Shown here: positions 59,707-64,000 of the stretch, piece after piece
How positions within the stretch are numbered: the stretch's first letter is position 1
How the letters are laid out: every line of letters begins with the position of its first letter
NCBI RefSeq assembly: GCF_020991415.1
Contig: NZ_JAJMOY010000003.1
Location: 310,001-374,000 of the forward strand
Length of the DNA stretch: 64,000 nt
Direction: 5' to 3'
From: Flavobacterium sp. ENC
GTDB lineage: Bacteria; Bacteroidota; Bacteroidia; Flavobacteriales; Flavobacteriaceae
The notes under the pieces: generated by a model
The model's input: the letters and a program-made list of their open reading frames with translations, nothing else
What the model was told of the DNA's origin: nothing
The model's database searches: none
Translations under genes and position numbers: made by a program

Positions 59707-61896
59707 ATGCCCCCAATGCGGATTTTTTTACTTCTTTTCCTGTTCCTGAATTGTTTAGATAATTCAGTACACGCGCAATCTGAACATTTATCAGAGCGTA
59801 AAATCAATCAACTTGTTTTGGAAGCACTCTCGAACTTCCGGCAGTCAAACTTCGAAAAATCATTAATTATTTCAAGAGTTGCGCTAAATCATGCCACTCA
59901 TAATAAAAACAATTATTTAATTGCCCGTTCTTATAACATCATTGCTGCCAATTATAGCGAATTGGTGGAATTTGATAAAGCTATTTTCTTTTATAAAAGA
60001 AGTTTGTTTTATGCCAACAAAGCAAATAATGACAGTATTAAGAATATGCTGTACAATAACTTAGGTAATATTTATTGCTTTGAAAAGAAACAGTACAGAG
60101 TAGGAATTGATTTTTATAAAAAATCAATCGAACTCAGTTCCAAGATAAAAGACTCCAGCCAGATTTATTTTACGAATGTCAATATAGCATGGTCTTATTT
60201 TGATATTGGTCAGTTTAGTAAAGGATATCCTTACCTGAAATTTATTAATGCCCATCAGGCAAAATTTCAGGATGATAATACGGTTGTAATTGCCAATATG
60301 CTCAACGGTATGTATTGCAGTCATAAAGGGGATAACCTTAAAGCCGATTACTATTTTCAAAAAGCGGTAAGCTTAGGGAAAACCTATATTGAAAAATCAG
60401 ATTTGGCCTATGCGCACCTTGAATATTCAAAATTTCTGAACAGAATTAAAAAAGATAAGGAAGCGTATCTCAATTTAAAGGCCTATAATAAAATAACGGA
60501 ACAAATTTACAATGATGAAAAACTTAAGAAAGCCTCTATTGCGGGTTTTAATCTTGAGTTAGATGAATATAAAAGACAAATTGATAAAATTGAGGATGAA
60601 AAAGATTCACAATATCAAAGTCTTAAAAAGTCCCGGATCATTGTTATTTTATTTGTGGTAATTTCATTTATACTTTTGTTATTAATAATAACTTTGATTG
60701 CCAACATCAGATTTAAAAAGAAACATAATTTAGAACTTGTAAAAGCAAAAGAAATAGCAGAAGAAGCCTCATTGCTCAAAACCCAGTTTATTTCGACTAT
60801 AAGCCATGAATTGCGTACTCCTTTGTACGGTGTGGTGGGGATAACCAATATGCTGCTTGAAGAACATAAGGAATTGTCCAGCAGCCAGCATCTGAGTTCC
60901 CTAAAATTTTCGGCGAGATATTTACTGTCCCTGGTAAATGATATTCTTCAAATTAATAAAATTGAGGAAAATAAGGTCGTACTGGAAAGCCTGACCTTCA
61001 ATATTTCGGACGAAATTTCGATGATCAAAAATTCACTTTCCTTCCTGTCTCAGAAAAACAACAACAAAATTTCGATAGATATTGATCCTGAAATCCCCGA
61101 ATATTTAATCGGTGATAAACTCAGGCTCGCGCAAATCCTGATGAACTTAGTCAGCAACGCGCTAAAATTTACCAAGGACGGCGAGGTTGAAATTATTATC
61201 AATCTTGTTAAGGTAGAAGGAAAATTACACTTTCTGGAATTTCAGATACAGGATAACGGAGTTGGAATTGCAGCGGTAGATCAGACTAAAATTTTCGAAA
61301 AATTTGTGCAGGTTGGCAGGAAAGATGAAGATTATCAGGGTACCGGACTAGGGTTGAGTATTGTAAAAAGACTGTTAGGACTTTTCAATACGACGATTAA
61401 TCTGAAAAGTGATCTTGGCAAGGGAACACTTTTTACATTTACCATTCCTTTTGAACATGATCCTGAAAAAACAAAACGAATCATTGATGAAATTCAGGTA
61501 GACCTGACTTCAAATGAAGTTTTTAAGATTTTAATTGTGGAGGATAATGTGATAAATCAGCTGGTAACCAAGAAAATAATTGAAAAAAACAATTACATCT
61601 GCAAAGTAGTTGATGATGGTTTTAGCGCTATACAATTACTCGGGAATGAGTATTTTGATCTTATTCTGATGGATATTAATATGCCGCTGATGAACGGCTT
61701 TGAAACCACTAAAAGAATTCGCCAGCTGGGTATAAAAACGCCAATTGTTGCCCTGACGGCTTTTGATAAAGATGAAATTACGGATGAAGCTATTTCATCA
61801 GGAATGAATGATATTATTATTAAACCGTTTGAACCGGTTACACTGTTTAAAATAATTAATTACTTAATATCTGAAACAAAAAACGTTGGTTGTTAA
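59707..61896 (+). CDS. Hybrid histidine kinase with TPR sensor and receiver
   Basis: 729 residues. Signal or anchor MPPMRIFLLLFLFLNCLDNS (start either at 59707 or 59716), a periplasmic region of TPR-type repeats (residues of about 35-290, for example FDKAIFFYKRSLFYANKAN), one membrane helix at about 312-335 (IIVILFVVISFILLLLIITL), a HisKA domain with phospho-acceptor His in QFISTISHELRTPLYGVVGI, an HATPase with N-box LMNLVSNALKFT and G-boxes DNGVGIA and GTGLGLSIV, and a C-terminal receiver with acceptor Asp in YFDLILMDINMPLMNGFE and a Lys in IIIKPFE. No DNA-binding output. Confidence 0.93.
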   Translation: MPPMRIFLLLFLFLNCLDNSVHAQSEHLSERKINQLVLEALSNFRQSNFEKSLIISRVALNHATHNKNNYLIARSYNIIAANYSELVEFDKAIFFYKRSLFYANKANNDSIKNMLYNNLGNIYCFEKKQYRVGIDFYKKSIELSSKIKDSSQIYFTNVNIAWSYFDIGQFSKGYPYLKFINAHQAKFQDDNTVVIANMLNGMYCSHKGDNLKADYYFQKAVSLGKTYIEKSDLAYAHLEYSKFLNRIKKDKEAYLNLKAYNKITEQIYNDEKLKKASIAGFNLELDEYKRQIDKIEDEKDSQYQSLKKSRIIVILFVVISFILLLLIITLIANIRFKKKHNLELVKAKEIAEEASLLKTQFISTISHELRTPLYGVVGITNMLLEEHKELSSSQHLSSLKFSARYLLSLVNDILQINKIEENKVVLESLTFNISDEISMIKNSLSFLSQKNNNKISIDIDPEIPEYLIGDKLRLAQILMNLVSNALKFTKDGEVEIIINLVKVEGKLHFLEFQIQDNGVGIAAVDQTKIFEKFVQVGRKDEDYQGTGLGLSIVKRLLGLFNTTINLKSDLGKGTLFTFTIPFEHDPEKTKRIIDEIQVDLTSNEVFKILIVEDNVINQLVTKKIIEKNNYICKVVDDGFSAIQLLGNEYFDLILMDINMPLMNGFETTKRIRQLGIKTPIVALTAFDKDEITDEAISSGMNDIIIKPFEPVTLFKIINYLISETKNVGC

Positions 61897-61910
61897 TACC
61901 AACGTTTTTT
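61878..61910. terminator. Bidirectional terminator overlapping both stop codons
   Basis: AAAAAACGTTGGT-TGTTAAT-ACCAACGTTTTTT: a 13-bp perfect stem with runs on both sides. The stop codons of the kinase gene (61894-61896) and of the helicase gene (61895-61893) lie in its loop, so the last codons of both genes form part of the stem. Confidence 0.9.
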
Positions 61911-63143
61911 ATTTTGCTTAGAAGCATTTGATTTTCTCGATTTATGGGCACCACCGCTTCGGTTTGAATTTTTAGGTTTCTCTGCCGTTGCGTCCGGAGC
62001 TCCGGAATGCCATTGATACGGATGGTCAGTAATGATTTTTACATCTACTTTTATTAGTTTCTGAATGTCTTTCCAGTACGGTTCCTCATCTTTACTGCAA
62101 AATGAAATCGCTATTCCGCCATTTCCTGCACGTCCTGTTCTTCCAATTCGGTGTACATAAGTTTCAGGAATATTGGGAAGATCAAAGTTGATGACAAAAG
62201 GCAGCTGGTCGATGTCAATTCCTCTCGCTGCAATATCGGTAGCCACAAGAACACCCACTTCTTTATTTTTGAAAGCATCCAGAACACGCTGTCTTGCATT
62301 TTGAGATTTATCGCCGTGGATTGCTTCGGCGGGAATATCTTTTTTACGTAGCGCTTTTACAACATTATCAGCGCCGTGTTTGGTTCTTGAAAAAACCAGC
62401 ACGTTTGATAAGTCTTCATTTTTTATTAAATGATACAGTAAATTTCTTTTTTCTGTTTTTTCTACAAAGTAAACACGCTGCTCTACATTTTCAGCCGTTG
62501 AGGAAACAGGCGAAACTTCTACTTTTGCAGGATCCTGTAAAAACATTTCTGCCAGCTCGCGAATGGCAATAGGCATTGTAGCTGAAAATAATAAAGTCTG
62601 ACGGTTTTTTGGCGTAAGCTTTACGATTTTCTTTACGTCGTTTATAAAACCCATATCCAGCATTTGATCTGCTTCATCCAAAACTAAAGTGTGAAGATGA
62701 TCCAAATCAATAAAACCCTGTTTCTGTAAATCAAGCAATCTTCCCGGAGTGGCCACCAGAATATCGATTCCTTGTTTTAAGGTATCAACCTGTGGATTTT
62801 GAGAAACCCCTCCAAAAATGGTTAATTGTGTCAGGTTGGTGTATTTGGCATAAGTTTCAAAACTTTGTCCAATCTGAACCGCCAGTTCACGTGTCGGTGT
62901 AACTATAAGGGCACGAATTACTTTGGCTTTTTTAGTAGAGCCAACAATTCGGTGCAACTGATGTATAATTGGAATAGCAAATGCAGCTGTTTTTCCCGTA
63001 CCTGTCTGTGCACAGCCAATTAAATCCCTGCCTGCCAACACAATCGGAATAGATTGTTCCTGGATAGGAGTAGGGTTTAGGTAGCCTTCTTCAAATACGG
63101 CTTTTTGTATACTTTTTGAAAGTGATAAATCTTCGAATAACAT
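61893..63143 (-). CDS. DEAD-box RNA helicase (RhlE-like)
   Basis: 416 residues. Q motif (GYLNPTPIQEQSIPIV), motif I AQTGTGKTAAF, Ia PTRELAVQIG, Ib TPGRLLD, II VLDEADQMLDMGF, III SATMP, V VLVATDIAARGIDI, VI HRIGRTGRAG, then a basic tail rich in Lys, Arg, Ser and Asn for RNA binding. It is one of the cold-adaptation or ribosome-assembly helicases. The TATCTTTG -7 element at 63188-63195 provides a promoter. It is convergent with the kinase gene, with a 4-bp stop overlap. Confidence 0.95.
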   Translation of the reverse strand: MLFEDLSLSKSIQKAVFEEGYLNPTPIQEQSIPIVLAGRDLIGCAQTGTGKTAAFAIPIIHQLHRIVGSTKKAKVIRALIVTPTRELAVQIGQSFETYAKYTNLTQLTIFGGVSQNPQVDTLKQGIDILVATPGRLLDLQKQGFIDLDHLHTLVLDEADQMLDMGFINDVKKIVKLTPKNRQTLLFSATMPIAIRELAEMFLQDPAKVEVSPVSSTAENVEQRVYFVEKTEKRNLLYHLIKNEDLSNVLVFSRTKHGADNVVKALRKKDIPAEAIHGDKSQNARQRVLDAFKNKEVGVLVATDIAARGIDIDQLPFVINFDLPNIPETYVHRIGRTGRAGNGGIAISFCSKDEEPYWKDIQKLIKVDVKIITDHPYQWHSGAPDATAEKPKNSNRSGGAHKSRKSNASKQNKKRWY

Positions 63144-63187
63144 ATCTTAGGTATTAAGATTTTAGTTTTAAGTACTAAAATTCTGTG

Positions 63188-63195
63188 CAAAGATA
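63188..63195 (-). promoter_or_regulatory. -7 element of the helicase promoter
   Basis: TATCTTTG on the minus strand, 45 nt before the start codon at 63143; a transcription start near 63181 is expected. Confidence 0.55.
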
Positions 63196-63276
63196 GCTTT
63201 ATTCAGTCAATCGCCTGTTTGAATCCGGTTTTATTTGGCAAATGGACTAATTTTCAGCAGCTGTAATTTGCCTGTA

Positions 63277-63999
63277 TTAAATTTTTTCGTTGTTGGCTTT
63301 AATGAAATCAGTTATTAAATAGCCAATTAATTTTCCAATTAAATGATTGTTTGGCGATTGGTCCAAATCCGGTGCTCCTTCACAAATATGCAGATAAGTA
63401 GCGTTTTTATGTTCTCCGAAAAACGAAACAAACTGACGTAATTCTTCAATCGAAAATCCGCTGATGGTCATGGCGCTGCTGGCGATATTCGGTATGGCAT
63501 CCAGGTCAATTTCAATTCCAAAGGAATCTGATTTTACAAAATCCAGTGCATAAATCATTTCTTTATAGAATTCTTTTTCTTTTCGGATGTTTACGCTGTC
63601 ATAGGTATTATAGCGTACGCGGTCTTCGAGTTTCTTTATAATGTCCAGTACACTTTTGGAAGTGTAATTTTCGTGTAAACCAAAAATGAAATATTTTTTC
63701 AGGAAACCTTCTTCGTAGGCATAAGAGAATCCGTTACCGCTATGGCGGCCTTCAAGGATCCTGAAGTCAGAGTGCGCATCAAAATTAATGGCATTAACCG
63801 GTTTTCCTTTGGCAAGGGCAGAACCTTTTATATTTCCGTAAGCATTGTTATGGCCTCCTCCGATGATGATAGGTGTTTTTCCAGCCTTAACAATATTAAA
63901 GATGATATGTGAAACCTCCTTGTCAATTTTTTCTACCAGCTGACTTAGTTTCGAACGGTCATCAATATCATTAAAATCAAGATTTTCTACTTCGCGCAT
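63277..63999 (-). CDS. Arginase/agmatinase/HutG family hydrolase, partial
   Basis: At least 240 residues; the gene is cut by the window edge, and the true N-terminus lies outside. Metal-binding motifs of the ureohydrolase superfamily are visible: PIIIGGGHNNAYGN (G-G-G-H), AINFDAHSDFR (D-A-H-x-D) and GIEIDLDAIPN (D-x-D). The C-terminal part contains the SSAMTISGFSIEELR segment and a final FLIGKLIGYLITDFIK-like helix. The most likely role is formimidoylglutamase (HutG) or a similar guanidino hydrolase. No hut genes are visible on this side. Confidence 0.85.
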   Translation of the reverse strand: MREVENLDFNDIDDRSKLSQLVEKIDKEVSHIIFNIVKAGKTPIIIGGGHNNAYGNIKGSALAKGKPVNAINFDAHSDFRILEGRHSGNGFSYAYEEGFLKKYFIFGLHENYTSKSVLDIIKKLEDRVRYNTYDSVNIRKEKEFYKEMIYALDFVKSDSFGIEIDLDAIPNIASSAMTISGFSIEELRQFVSFFGEHKNATYLHICEGAPDLDQSPNNHLIGKLIGYLITDFIKANNEKI

Positions 64000-64000
64000 T

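Overview
The window looks like a chromosomal segment of a Flavobacterium-type member of the Bacteroidota. It is AT-rich. Promoters fit the Bacteroidota pattern (TTG, about 15-23 bp, then TANNTTTG), Shine-Dalgarno sequences are mostly absent, and gene content is typical of the group: bacillithiol synthase BshA, a TamB/LptD/MCE envelope set, M43 and META-domain lipoproteins, and an AraC regulator with a membrane-embedded sensor half. Species cannot be fixed from the sequence alone.

Layout. 1-3.4 kb: assimilatory nitrite reductase nirBD with an operator-like palindrome. 3.4-12.3 kb: a META lipoprotein, a DUF2130 protein, a LysR and an AraC regulator, a methyltransferase, three small redox enzymes and an NlpC/P60 peptidase, separated by many intergenic inverted repeats. 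12.3-14.1 kb: a thiolase with a palindromic operator candidate and a tRNA Ser-Pro-Arg operon containing a tRNA-Arg fragment. 14.2-17 kb: an AT-rich accessory stretch with orphan lipoprotein and membrane genes, gene remnants and a promoter surrounded by repeated TGTTTCAAA sites. 17-29.5 kb: an exported hydrolase, a membrane AraC sensor, lipoproteins (one with a beta/gamma-crystallin tail), outer-membrane phospholipase A, a small divergent repressor-like module, a PhzF protein and a periplasmic VanX-type dipeptidase.

29.5-64 kb is core genome. It holds a leftward series of RNA-modification and envelope genes (THUMP-like methyltransferase, AI-2E transporter, M43 protease, TrmH, DUF4159, RsmE, TsaD) facing TamB. 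Then come central carbon genes (pfkA, gap, a GlcNAc-kinase-like gene, mgsA), RidA and LptD facing an amidase-MCE-(Fe-S) protein series, BshA, a PrcB-like lipoprotein, LpxH-like phosphatase, AroC, a dicarboxylate symporter, a hybrid histidine kinase, a DEAD-box helicase and a partial arginase/HutG-family gene cut by the window edge.

I found no CRISPR array, prophage, IS element with an intact transposase, or complete recognised defence system. The parts least explained by known families are: the iterated TGTTTCAAA promoter and decayed gene strip at 15-17 kb; the small divergent module at 24.7-25.7 kb; the heterodisulfide-reductase-like membrane complex with an orphan partner at 50.7-53.5 kb; and several families of intergenic palindromes. 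Promoter, operator and terminator calls rest on pattern reading only.
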